Assembly (NCBI RefSeq): GCF_001424025.1
Contig: NZ_LMPZ01000003.1
Coordinates: 124,001 to 188,000 of the forward strand
Length of the DNA stretch: 64,000 bases
Reading direction: 5' to 3'
DNA from: Brevundimonas sp. Leaf363
GTDB taxonomy: Bacteria > Pseudomonadota > Alphaproteobacteria > Caulobacterales > Caulobacteraceae
Shown here: positions 1 to 8,680 of the stretch, one piece after another
How positions within the stretch are numbered: the stretch's first letter is position 1
Layout: every line of letters starts with the position of its first letter
Notes under the pieces: model-generated
Seen by the model: only the letters and a program-made list of their open reading frames with translations
What the model was told of the DNA's origin: nothing
Database searches by the model: none
Made by a program: the position numbers and the translations under genes

Positions 1-1
1 G

Positions 2-451
2 GCGACCGCCTCCATCGCCTTCGTCGACGATCGCGACATCGCCCTGATGCTGGGCCGCCCGTTCGAGCCGGCCGACGCCATGGACCGCCGCCGCGCCGCC
101 GCCGAGGTCGCATTCGACACCTTCCCGCGTCTCGAGCGGGTCGCCTGCACCGTCCGCACCCAGACCAGCGTGGCGGATCAGACCCTGTCCGCCGTGATGT
201 TTACTCGGAGCGGCGAGCACCATGCGCCCGCCATTGATCTGGCGGGTGTCGTCGACCGGATCGGCGGCGGGGACGCTTTCGCGGCGGGTGTTCTGTTCGG
301 TGTGGCCGCGGGCCAGGACGATGCGCGTTCGCTGGCGCTCGGGCTGGCCCTGTCCGGCCTGAAACACTCCATCACCGGCGACTTCAGCCCCTTCACCCTG
401 GCGGACGTCGAGGCGGCGATGGAAGGCGGCGGCCTGGACGTCAGGCGCTGA
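2..451 (+). CDS. kdgK: 2-dehydro-3-deoxygluconokinase (KDG kinase), C-terminal part
   Basis: This is a PfkB/ribokinase-family sugar kinase whose start lies left of the window; an in-frame reading runs from base 2 to the stop at 451 (about 149 residues). It shows the PfkB signature 2, DRIGGGDAFAAG, whose Asp is the catalytic base, followed by the late KHSITGDFSP segment seen in KDG kinases of Caulobacterales and enterics. The family phosphorylates 2-keto-3-deoxygluconate to KDPG for Entner-Doudoroff breakdown in the cytoplasm. Its last 11 bases overlap the convergent SemiSWEET gene. Identification as KDG kinase rather than another PfkB sugar kinase rests on the C-terminal third only. Confidence 0.8.
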   Translation, partial: ATASIAFVDDRDIALMLGRPFEPADAMDRRRAAAEVAFDTFPRLERVACTVRTQTSVADQTLSAVMFTRSGEHHAPAIDLAGVVDRIGGGDAFAAGVLFGVAAGQDDARSLALGLALSGLKHSITGDFSPFTLADVEAAMEGGGLDVRR

Positions 452-700
452 AGCGCCACTTCATCGCCAGCACAATGGCCGCCATCACCAGGGCGCAGGC
501 GTTGGACGCCACGATCGGCCACGCCTGGATCATCGCGCCGTACGCGACCCACAGGACGAAACAGGTCACTGTCAGCGAATAGGTCTTCAGGCTGACGGAG
601 GAGGCGTCCTTTTCCTTCCAGATCTTGATAGCCTGAGGCGCGAAGCTGGTGATCGAACAGATCGCCGCGCCAGTCCCCACGGCGTTGGCGAGCCAGTCGC

Positions 701-704
<4 letters not shown>
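441..704 (-). CDS. SemiSWEET family sugar transporter (PQ-loop)
   Basis: An 87-residue protein with three hydrophobic segments (about residues 5-25, 36-56 and 61-81) and a PQ dipeptide at residues 23-24 in the FAPQ context. This is the triple-helix-bundle layout of bacterial SemiSWEETs, which dimerise to make one bidirectional sugar uniporter in the inner membrane. The ATG at 704 lies inside the end of the upstream iron-permease-like gene (4-base ATGA overlap), so the two are probably co-translated. It is convergent with, and overlaps by 11 bases, the KDG kinase gene. The substrate cannot be read from the sequence. Confidence 0.85.
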
Positions 705-1171
<467 letters not shown>

Positions 1172-1318
1172 GGCCGCCTAACCGCTCCGCTTCATCATGG
1201 TTGCTGTGTTTGGCGGCCGACGTTGAGCCCTGCTGGGGCCAAGCGCCAGCAAAGATCGCCAAACGCGAGCGGGCGCCGGACTTTCGCACGACGGGACCAG
1301 ACCTTATTAGAAGCGGCG

Positions 1319-2134
1319 ATGACCGACACCCTCGCCTCCCCCGCGCCCGTCAAGGCCAGCCCGTTCCACGAACTGGAGGTTCTGTGGGTGCGCCACTGGA
1401 CCGACCAGCTGTTCAGTTTCGGCGTCGCGCGGCCCGAGGATTTCCGCTTCCGCTCGGGCGAGTTCGTGATGATCGGCCTGCCGGGCGAAGACGGCGCCAA
1501 GCCAGTGCTGCGCGCCTACTCCATCGCCAGCCCCTGCTGGGACGAGCAGCTGGAGTTCTTCTCCATCAAGGCGCCAAACGGCCCGCTTACGACCCGCCTG
1601 CAGAAGATCCAGGCCGGCGACACGGTTCTGATGGGCAAGAAGCCGACCGGGACTCTGGTGCTGGACGCACTGACCGGCGGCGAGCGTCTGTGGCTGATCG
1701 GCACGGGCACGGGCCTGGCGCCCTGGCTGTCGGTGGCGCGCGATCCCGATACATACAGCCGCTTCGGCCGTGTCATCGTCTGCCACACGGTGCGCGGCGT
1801 GGCCGACCTGGCCTACCGCGACTTCTTCACCTCGGGCATCCATGACGACCCGCTGGTCGGCGACGAGGCGAAGGCCCAGCTGACCTACTATCCGACCGTG
1901 ACGCGCGAAGACTTCGAGACGCCGGGCCGCATCACCGACCGCATCAAGTCCGGCGCCGCCTTCGCCGACCTAGGCATCGAGGGCTCGTTCGATCCGGCCA
2001 AGGACCGCGTCATGCTGTGCGGCTCCATGGGCATGATCAAGGAGACGGGCGAACTGCTCGAAACCTTCGGCCTGAAGGAAGGCTCCAACGCCGAACCGGG
2101 CGACTACGTCCTGGAACGCGCCTTCGTCGGTTGA
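1319..2134 (+). CDS. fpr: ferredoxin--NADP(+) reductase
   Basis: A 271-residue plant-type-fold flavoprotein that exchanges electrons between NADPH and ferredoxin or flavodoxin in the cytoplasm. Residues 65-68 (RAYS) form the FAD-binding motif of the N-terminal barrel. GTGTGLAP (about 128-135) is the NADP-binding loop, and CGSMGM lies late in the NADP domain. The tail ERAFVG is the aromatic-containing C-terminus of the bacterial Fpr class. The reading frame is open far upstream, but ATG 1319 begins the conserved region and follows an AT-rich stretch (ttattag, 1305-1311) that could be a -10 element. Confidence 0.9.
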   Translation: MTDTLASPAPVKASPFHELEVLWVRHWTDQLFSFGVARPEDFRFRSGEFVMIGLPGEDGAKPVLRAYSIASPCWDEQLEFFSIKAPNGPLTTRLQKIQAGDTVLMGKKPTGTLVLDALTGGERLWLIGTGTGLAPWLSVARDPDTYSRFGRVIVCHTVRGVADLAYRDFFTSGIHDDPLVGDEAKAQLTYYPTVTREDFETPGRITDRIKSGAAFADLGIEGSFDPAKDRVMLCGSMGMIKETGELLETFGLKEGSNAEPGDYVLERAFVG

Positions 2135-2166
2135 GATTGCAGGCCGGGACCGCTAGTCCAGCGGCC

Positions 2167-2499
2167 ATGCACAAGCCCGCCCTCGTCGCCGTCGACGCCC
2201 GCGTCGATCCCGCCGACTGCACCTCCATGACCGAGGTCCGCCAGGGCGTGGACGCGCTCGACCGCGCCCTCGTCGCCCTGCTCGCCGAGCGCCAGCGCTA
2301 CATGGACGCCGCTGCGCGCATCAAGCCGGACCGCGACGCCGTGCATGACGACGCCCGCATCGAAGACGTCGTGGCCAAGGTTCTGAAGTCGGCCGAGGCG
2401 CACCATCTGTCGCCCGACATCGCCGAGCCGGTCTGGCGCACCCTGGTTGACCGCTGCATCGCCTATGAATTCGGCGTTTACGACCGGACGCGTCGCTAA
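2167..2499 (+). CDS. chorismate mutase, AroQ class
   Basis: A 110-residue helical protein of the AroQ fold, which rearranges chorismate to prephenate for phenylalanine and tyrosine synthesis. Visible family features are the helix-1 core VDALDRALVALLAERQR, with the active-site Arg, then ARIKPDRDAV and DDARIEDVVAKVL. The length suits a stand-alone monofunctional enzyme. A second in-frame ATG at 2227 (MTEVR) could be the true start; the first adds a 20-residue leader. It ends convergently with, and overlaps by 4 bases, the HPt gene. An isochorismate-pyruvate-lyase-like role (PchB relatives) cannot be excluded. Confidence 0.85.
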   Translation: MHKPALVAVDARVDPADCTSMTEVRQGVDALDRALVALLAERQRYMDAAARIKPDRDAVHDDARIEDVVAKVLKSAEAHHLSPDIAEPVWRTLVDRCIAYEFGVYDRTRR

Positions 2500-2849
2500 C
2501 CCCTCAGGCTTCGCAACATCAGCTCGTGGCGGTAGGCCGCGACATCGGCCAGGGCGAGGTTCAGGGCGTCCTGAACGTGGTCGCGATGGGCCGGTCGAAG
2601 CGACGGCTCGGCGACCTCGGCCTCGGCGCAGGCGGCCGCGAGGGCGTTCGCGCCGATGCCCGACGCCGCGCCCCGGATGGTGTGAACCGCGTCACGCCAG
2701 CCGTCGCCCTTTGGCTCCATCAGGGCGGACCACATCTCGGCCTGCTGAACGAACAGCGCCAGCACTTCTTCCGACACCGCCGCGTCGTCGCCGGTCATTC
2801 GCTCCAGCGTCGTGAAGTCGACCGCGCCGGTCAGGTCGCGCCGCGCCAT
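2496..2849 (-). CDS. HPt (histidine phosphotransfer) domain protein
   Basis: A 117-residue all-helical protein made of one HPt domain. The phosphorylatable residue is His56 in HTIRGAASGIGANAL, the usual HxxKG/HxxRG site, and the flanking helices are acidic and alanine-rich. HPt proteins carry phosphate between hybrid kinases and response regulators. Its ATG (2849-2847) shares a base with the TGA of the upstream permease gene (TGATG), so translation is likely coupled. No kinase or regulator lies beside it, so the partner is unknown. Confidence 0.75.
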   Translation of the reverse strand: MARRDLTGAVDFTTLERMTGDDAAVSEEVLALFVQQAEMWSALMEPKGDGWRDAVHTIRGAASGIGANALAAACAEAEVAEPSLRPAHRDHVQDALNLALADVAAYRHELMLRSLRG

Positions 2850-4255
2850 CAGGCTTCGAGATCCTGACCCAGCCGCGAATGCCACATCGACCAGCCGAAA
2901 TAGACCACCAGTCCCAGCGCGTTCCAGACCAGGAAGCCGACCTGCGTCACCGTCTTCAGGCTGAGGAAGAAGACGATGCAGCCCACGACGGCGACGACCG
3001 AGACCAGCGGCCACAGCGGCGCCTTGAACATCCGCTTCCGGCCCGGCTCGCGCAGCCGCAGCACGGCCAAGCAGACGCCCACGGCGCAGAAGGCCGCCAG
3101 CGTGCCCGCATTGGCCAGCGACGCCAGCTCATCCAGCGGCAGCAGGCCGGCCAGGATGGCCACGATGACGGCGGTGAACACCGTCACCACCGCCGGCACG
3201 CCCCGGCTCGACACCTTGGCCAGACGGCGCGGCAGCAGGCCGTCGCGCGCCATGCCCAGGAAAATCCGGCTCTGACCGAACAGGAAGGCCAGCAGGACCG
3301 TCGGAAGGGCGATCACCGCCGCCGCCGCGATGACCTGAGCCCAGCCGCCCTGCCCGATCTGGCGCAGGATCAGCGCCAGCGGCTCGGGGCTGTCGGCGAA
3401 GTCCGCCACGGGGCGCGCGCCGATCGCGACGGCCGCCACCACCATATAAAGCACCGTGCAGATCAGCATGGAGCCGACGATGCCGATGGCCAGGTCGCGC
3501 TCGGGCTTCTTGGTCTCCTCGGCCGCCGTCGAAATGGCGTCGAAGCCGTAGAAGGCGAAGAAGATGATGGCCGCCGCCGCCATCACGCCGGTCTGGACGA
3601 AGGGCGCGCCGAAACCGTTGGGCATGAAGGGCGTGAAATGCGCCTGCTCGAAGTGCGGCAGGGCCAGCGCCACGAAGGCGACCAGAGCGGCGATCTTGAT
3701 CACCACCAGCACGGCGTTCAGCGTCGCGCTCTCACGCGTGCCGAGCAGCAGAAGGCCGGTCACCACGCCGATAATGGCCACCGCCGGCAGGTTGACGATC
3801 CCGCCCGCGTGCGGCCCGGCCGCCAGCGCCAGCGGCACGTCGATCCCAAGCCCCGACAGGAAGCCGACGGCATAGCCGGACCAGCCCACGGCCACGGCCG
3901 AGACCACCAGGGAATATTCGAGGATCAGGCTCCAGCCGATGACCCACGCCGCCAGCTCGCCCAGCACCGCATAGGAATAGGCATAGGCGCTGCCCGCCGC
4001 CGGCATCATGGTCGACAACTCGGCGTAGGCCAGGGCCGCACACAGGCAGACGAGCCCGGCCAGGCCAAAGCTGACCAGCACGGCCGGTCCCGCCAGACCC
4101 GCCCCCACGCCGATCAGCGTCAGGATGCCCGTGCCCACGATGGCCCCGACGCCCAGCGCCAGCAGATGCGGCCAGCTCAGCGTCGCCTTCAGGCGCTCGC
4201 CCTCGTGACCCGCGATCATGGCGTCGATCGAACGTCGCCGGTTCCAGAAAGCCAT
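2849..4255 (-). CDS. APC superfamily amino-acid permease
   Basis: A 468-residue inner-membrane transporter with about 12 to 14 hydrophobic segments. The first helix carries GVGAIVGTGIL, the unwound substrate-binding motif of the amino acid-polyamine-organocation superfamily, and the middle has FFAFYGFDAISTAAEE, typical of the cationic amino-acid transporter (CAT/YfnA) branch. The start chosen is ATG 4255 (MAFWNRR), which matches the usual short cytoplasmic N-terminus; an in-frame start 42 bases upstream exists. The gene is coupled by a shared base to the HPt gene. The substrate is an amino acid, not resolved further. Confidence 0.85.
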   Translation of the reverse strand: MAFWNRRRSIDAMIAGHEGERLKATLSWPHLLALGVGAIVGTGILTLIGVGAGLAGPAVLVSFGLAGLVCLCAALAYAELSTMMPAAGSAYAYSYAVLGELAAWVIGWSLILEYSLVVSAVAVGWSGYAVGFLSGLGIDVPLALAAGPHAGGIVNLPAVAIIGVVTGLLLLGTRESATLNAVLVVIKIAALVAFVALALPHFEQAHFTPFMPNGFGAPFVQTGVMAAAAIIFFAFYGFDAISTAAEETKKPERDLAIGIVGSMLICTVLYMVVAAVAIGARPVADFADSPEPLALILRQIGQGGWAQVIAAAAVIALPTVLLAFLFGQSRIFLGMARDGLLPRRLAKVSSRGVPAVVTVFTAVIVAILAGLLPLDELASLANAGTLAAFCAVGVCLAVLRLREPGRKRMFKAPLWPLVSVVAVVGCIVFFLSLKTVTQVGFLVWNALGLVVYFGWSMWHSRLGQDLEA

Positions 4256-4351
4256 GTCGCCCCTCCGCGAATCCAGATGCGACCTTAGCCGCGACATTGC
4301 GCCTATGAAATGCGCCTTGCACCCCGTCCCGATCCAGCCTATTTGCAGCGC

Positions 4352-4371
4352 CCTCCGGTCAAGGCCGGAGG
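4352..4371. other. small hairpin upstream of tRNA-Lys
   Basis: CCTCCGG and CCGGAGG form a 7-bp perfect stem around a 6-base loop. It sits between the divergently read permease gene and the tRNA. There is no T-run on either side, so it is not a convincing terminator; it may be a protein site or part of the tRNA promoter region. Confidence 0.35.
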
Positions 4372-4387
4372 CCGAGACGATCGGTTC

Positions 4388-4463
<76 letters not shown>

Positions 4464-4663
4464 TCGTCCCTCTCGCATTTCAGCCCACTCCGGCGCCGCG
4501 TCGGCCGTGATCGCGTGGTCACATGGGATGTTGCGCCCTCTCAGCGATGATAGAGTGCGCGCGCAATCAACCTGGTCAATCGCCTGTCGCCCGTGATCAC
4601 TCACCTGCCTTTGTCCGCCTGGCGCTTCCGAGTGATCGGTGCGCCTCTGTCCCGGGCGAAGCC

Positions 4664-5428
4664 ATGAGACGACTGGTGCTGACCGGCGATTCCCATGTCG
4701 TCGCCCTGGGACGCGGCTTGGTCCAGTTGAAGCGGGAAGGTCTTGTTGGCCTGCCGCGCGTCGCCGCCGCGAAACTCTATTCCTTCCCGCAGAGCCTGCG
4801 GCCGTTCTTCAGGTTCGACGGCACGCGGATCGCGTTCGACCGACCCGACTATTCGGCCGTGATGAAACAGCTGACGGGGTCGGAAACGATCGGGCCGGAA
4901 CACCGGGACCTGACGTTCGCCCTTGTTATGGGCTTCACCACCACCCTGTTCGTTCGGATGAAGGATTGGGACAACTACGCGCCTTGGCGGCTGGCGAAAC
5001 AGTCGGGGCGCACTCCGCTATCGGACGGACTGGTGGCAGAGATTGCGCGGTCGCACTTCGCGCAGACACTCGATTTCTACAGGGCCATGATGGCCTTGGA
5101 TCTGAATGTTCTGGCGGTTGAAGCCCCTCAGGTCAGGGGAGATGATCCCGCCTTCGCCACCGTCATGCAACGCCGCATCGTGCTGGAGTTGGACCGGCTC
5201 GCGCGCAGTGCTGTGTTGGGTGAACTGCGCGATATGGGCGTGAAAGTCGTTCCCGCCTTGGATGATGCGCGAGCAAAGACCGGTTTTCTAAAAGAAGAAT
5301 ATTCAAGCTTTACAACCGGTGATTATCATCACGCCAACCATAGGTTTGGGCGCAATATGCTCGCCGAGATCTTTGCGGCCATTGGCCAGCCCATCGGGTC
5401 GGCGAAACAAGCATTCGAGGCCGACTGA
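4664..5428 (+). CDS. SGNH/GDSL-hydrolase-like protein of a glycan cassette
   Basis: A 254-residue protein with GDSH at residues 8-11, right after a short hydrophobic strand, and DYHHAN at 220-225. This spacing fits the catalytic Ser in block I and Asp/His in block V of SGNH hydrolases and acyl-esterases. No signal peptide is visible. The start at 4664 puts the GDS motif where the family has it; the frame is open further upstream. The last 150 bases are clearly more AT-rich than the surroundings (for example 5286-5330). The next three genes make or modify glycans, so an O-acetyl esterase or acyltransferase role is plausible but inferred. Confidence 0.6.
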   Translation: MRRLVLTGDSHVVALGRGLVQLKREGLVGLPRVAAAKLYSFPQSLRPFFRFDGTRIAFDRPDYSAVMKQLTGSETIGPEHRDLTFALVMGFTTTLFVRMKDWDNYAPWRLAKQSGRTPLSDGLVAEIARSHFAQTLDFYRAMMALDLNVLAVEAPQVRGDDPAFATVMQRRIVLELDRLARSAVLGELRDMGVKVVPALDDARAKTGFLKEEYSSFTTGDYHHANHRFGRNMLAEIFAAIGQPIGSAKQAFEAD

Positions 5429-5563
5429 CCCAGCGACATCGCTTGTCTAGGACCGTGAAATGCGATCTACGAACGACTGCAAATCACAGGTGGCAAAGCC
5501 GGACTGAGACGGCCTGTCCGCACTGTTCGTAGTGCTGGCCTGGGCTTCTGGACGTCTGCGAAC

Positions 5564-8500
5564 TTGATCAGATATCGCGTCAAGGTGCGGGAATCGGGAC
5601 GCATCGTGGGCTACGCCTACGACGACGCGAGGCCGGATACGCCTCTGGTCGGTGAGTTCTGGTTCGGCGGCGTCCTGGCCTTCAGCGTACCTTTTTCGTC
5701 GCCCCGTCCTGATGGCGCACCGGACGGCGCGCCGGCCCTGTGCGGTTTCAACATCAAGCCGTCCCGCCAGCCGGGCGCGTGGCTGGCGGCCCCGTTGGAG
5801 ATCCGGGCGGGCGGTCAGACGTTGAACCGCAACGAAAACCTGGTCCGGGATCAGGTCTTCATCCATTCCGCGGCCCGACGCGGCGACCGGCTGTTGGTCA
5901 AGCTCCAAGTGCCGGACGAACTGCAGCGTCTGTTCGTCGCGCGGGCGGTGGTCGCTGGGATCGCCGCCGTGGTCTCCCCGCTCGGACGGTCCGAGAACAC
6001 CGTCCTCCTGGCGATGCGCTGTCCGTCGACCAGCGCAAATCCAGCCTTCGAGCTCTGGTCGCCCGGTCGGAGCACGCCGCTGCGCACGGCGCGCGACGGT
6101 CTCGCCTGGGTCGACTTCGACACTCTGCACGACAGCGTGACGCTGACCCCTCCCATGAGCGAGACGCGTGCGCGCCGCCTGGCCAAGGCGGCCGCGACGA
6201 CAGGGCTGGTCGGCAGGATGGAGGCCCTGAGAGGCGACGCCCTGATCGGATGGGCTTTCGATCACGACGATCCCGGCGCCCGCGTTGTTGTCGACATCTT
6301 CGTGGACGGTCTGTGGAGAGCCTCGACGATCGCCGATCAACCCCGCGGCGACTTGCGCAATCGGGGGATCGGAGACGGTGCGCATGCTTTCCACTGGCCG
6401 CTGCCCGATGACCTGATCGGTCGCGCGTTCGAAGATTTTTCGGCCTTGCCGTCGAACGGGTACAGGCCGCTTCCCAAACCGGCGTCCTACGCGGCCGGTG
6501 CGTCAGGGGCGGCGCCGAGTGGACCTGCGGACGGCGCATTCGCCCGTGCCCTCGACGTGCAGGTCTTGAGGCGCGCCCCGGTCGCGATCGTGGTTCCGAT
6601 TTTCAACGCCGTCGAGGCTACGGCGCGCTGCATCGCGGCCTTGCTGGACCACACGAGCACGCCGGCCGAGCTCATTCTGATAGACGATGCCAGCAGCGAT
6701 CCACGCATAGCGTCGCTATTGGCTCAGTTCGAGGGATTGGCGAACGTGCGCGTCCTGCGCAACGTCGAGAACCTCGGCTTCACCCGTACCGTCAACCGCG
6801 GGATCGCAGCGGCGGGGCGGGCGGACGTCGTGCTGCTGAATTCAGACACTCGCGTCGGCCCCCGCTGGCTAGAGAGCCTGCGTCTCGCCGCTCATCGAAC
6901 CGCGCGGACCGCCAGCGCTACGGCCGTCTCGGACAATGCCGGCGCCTTCTCTATCCCGTTGCCAGAGCGGCAGAGCGCCCACGACCCGGCCGACGACCCG
7001 GTTGTCGCGAGACAGGTGGCGCAATCCGCTCGCGCTCTCTGGCCCGAGGCGCCGACCGGCCACGGCTTCTGCATGTATATTCGTCGCGACTGTCTGGATG
7101 ACGTCGGCCTGCTCGACGACGCGGCCTTCCCGCGCGGCTACGGCGAGGAGAATGACCTGTGCATGCGCGCGGTTCGACGTGGCTGGACCCATGTCGTCGA
7201 TGACCGCACGCTCGTGTTCCATGAGCGATCCGCGAGCTTCGGCGACGAGAAGACCGAACTGATGACCGCCGGGCGCAAGGTGATCGACCATCGCTACCCG
7301 GACTATACCTCAAAAGTGCGCGCCTTCATCGGCGGCCCCGGGATGCGAGCGGTCAAGGCAGCGGCAGAGGACGGGTTCGCCTCAACGGATCGGGCCCCGG
7401 CGAGGCCGCGCATCCTGTTCGTCATCAACAAGGAGACCGGCGGCACCCCCCAGACCAACCGCGACCTGATGTCGGCGATCGACGATGAGTATGATCCCTT
7501 CATCCTGCGGTTCGATCGCCGGACCCTCTTCCTCGAGAGGCCGGCCGGCCTGGAAAATGAGGTTCTGACCCAGCACAGCCTTGCAACGCCGATCGACCCG
7601 CTCAGCCACCGGTCAGGCGAGTATGATCGGGTGGTCGCGAGCTGGCTGACGCAGTACGCGATCGAACTGGTCCACGTGCGCCACATCGGCTGGCACAGCT
7701 TCGGGCTGTTCCGGGTTGCGGACGACCTTTCGATCCCGGTCGTCTTCTCGTTCCACGATTTCTACGCGGTATGCCCGTCTCTGAAGCTGCTGGATCACAG
7801 CCTCAACTTCTGCGGGGGCGTCTGCACGCTGGCGGAAGGATCCTGCGTTCCCGAGCTGTGGGACGAGTTCGACCTTCCGCCCCTTCGCGACGACTGGGTC
7901 TACACCTGGCGCGCGCAGATGGCTGAAGCGTTGAAGGGGTGCGAGGCCTTCGTCACGACCTCGCCTTTCGCCAAACAGCTGCTGATCGCGAGGCTGCCCT
8001 CGCTGGCCGAGAAGCGGTTTCCCGTCATCGAGCATGGGCGTGACTTCACGCAGTTCCTGCAAGCCGCACAGCCGCTCAAGCCGCTTTCGCCCCTGCGCAT
8101 CGTCGTTCCAGGCAACATCGGCATTCCCAAAGGGGCCCGGCTGATCCGCGACGTGAAGCGTCTCGATGTGCACGGCCGGCTGGAGTTCCACATTCTCGGT
8201 CTCTGCCACGAGATGCTGGTGGGCGCGGACGTCGTGCTGCACGGAGCGTTTGATCGGGAAGAGATCGTCGAGCGGATCGCGGCGCTGCAACCGAATGTCG
8301 GCGGCATCTTCTCCATCTGGCCGGAAACCTACTGCCACACGCTGACCGAGCTGTGGGCGGCGGGAGTGCCGACCGTCGCGTTCGACGTGGGCGCGCTGGG
8401 CGAGCGTATCCGGGATCATGGCGGTGGCTGGCTGCTGACAGACACCGCGCCCGAAGCGGTCTACCGCGCGCTGTTGGCCATTGCCGATGATCAGCAGGGA

Positions 8501-8680
8501 GCGGCGGACAAGGTCGCCGAGATCGGACGCTGGCAACACAACGCCGGCGCGGAGTACGGCGTCGCGGCGATGGCCGCCCGATACACCGCGCTCTATCGCG
8601 ACGTGGCCGCCTCGCGACAATACCTGCGAGCGCCGTCGCCGTCTCAAGCCCATGAAATGGACCCACTGGATGTCGTCTGA
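5564..8680 (+). CDS. large multidomain glycosyltransferase (two N-terminal modules, GT2, GT4)
   Basis: A 1038-residue protein. Residues 1-95 and about 215-310 look like two copies of a beta-sandwich module found in glycosyltransferases (GRIVGYAYDD and ALIGWAFDHD starts; the second ends GIGDGAHAF). A GT2 domain spans about 340-570, with VAIVVPIFN, LILIDDASSD, a DxD-like NSDTR and GYGEENDLCMRA. A GT4-like GT-B domain runs from about 615 to 1010 (RILFVINKETGG; late IWPETYCHTLTELWAAG). The protein likely adds two sugars in building a surface polysaccharide. The start is TTG at 5564; no in-frame ATG or GTG lies between it and the upstream stop at 5456. It overlaps the next gene by 11 bases. Confidence 0.8.
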   Translation: MIRYRVKVRESGRIVGYAYDDARPDTPLVGEFWFGGVLAFSVPFSSPRPDGAPDGAPALCGFNIKPSRQPGAWLAAPLEIRAGGQTLNRNENLVRDQVFIHSAARRGDRLLVKLQVPDELQRLFVARAVVAGIAAVVSPLGRSENTVLLAMRCPSTSANPAFELWSPGRSTPLRTARDGLAWVDFDTLHDSVTLTPPMSETRARRLAKAAATTGLVGRMEALRGDALIGWAFDHDDPGARVVVDIFVDGLWRASTIADQPRGDLRNRGIGDGAHAFHWPLPDDLIGRAFEDFSALPSNGYRPLPKPASYAAGASGAAPSGPADGAFARALDVQVLRRAPVAIVVPIFNAVEATARCIAALLDHTSTPAELILIDDASSDPRIASLLAQFEGLANVRVLRNVENLGFTRTVNRGIAAAGRADVVLLNSDTRVGPRWLESLRLAAHRTARTASATAVSDNAGAFSIPLPERQSAHDPADDPVVARQVAQSARALWPEAPTGHGFCMYIRRDCLDDVGLLDDAAFPRGYGEENDLCMRAVRRGWTHVVDDRTLVFHERSASFGDEKTELMTAGRKVIDHRYPDYTSKVRAFIGGPGMRAVKAAAEDGFASTDRAPARPRILFVINKETGGTPQTNRDLMSAIDDEYDPFILRFDRRTLFLERPAGLENEVLTQHSLATPIDPLSHRSGEYDRVVASWLTQYAIELVHVRHIGWHSFGLFRVADDLSIPVVFSFHDFYAVCPSLKLLDHSLNFCGGVCTLAEGSCVPELWDEFDLPPLRDDWVYTWRAQMAEALKGCEAFVTTSPFAKQLLIARLPSLAEKRFPVIEHGRDFTQFLQAAQPLKPLSPLRIVVPGNIGIPKGARLIRDVKRLDVHGRLEFHILGLCHEMLVGADVVLHGAFDREEIVERIAALQPNVGGIFSIWPETYCHTLTELWAAGVPTVAFDVGALGERIRDHGGGWLLTDTAPEAVYRALLAIADDQQGAADKVAEIGRWQHNAGAEYGVAAMAARYTALYRDVAASRQYLRAPSPSQAHEMDPLDVV

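Noticed and set aside
2879-4288. A 469-codon plus-strand frame opposite the amino-acid permease
   Set aside because: It is His/Gln/Arg-rich antisense sequence with no membrane or enzyme motif; the permease is unmistakable.
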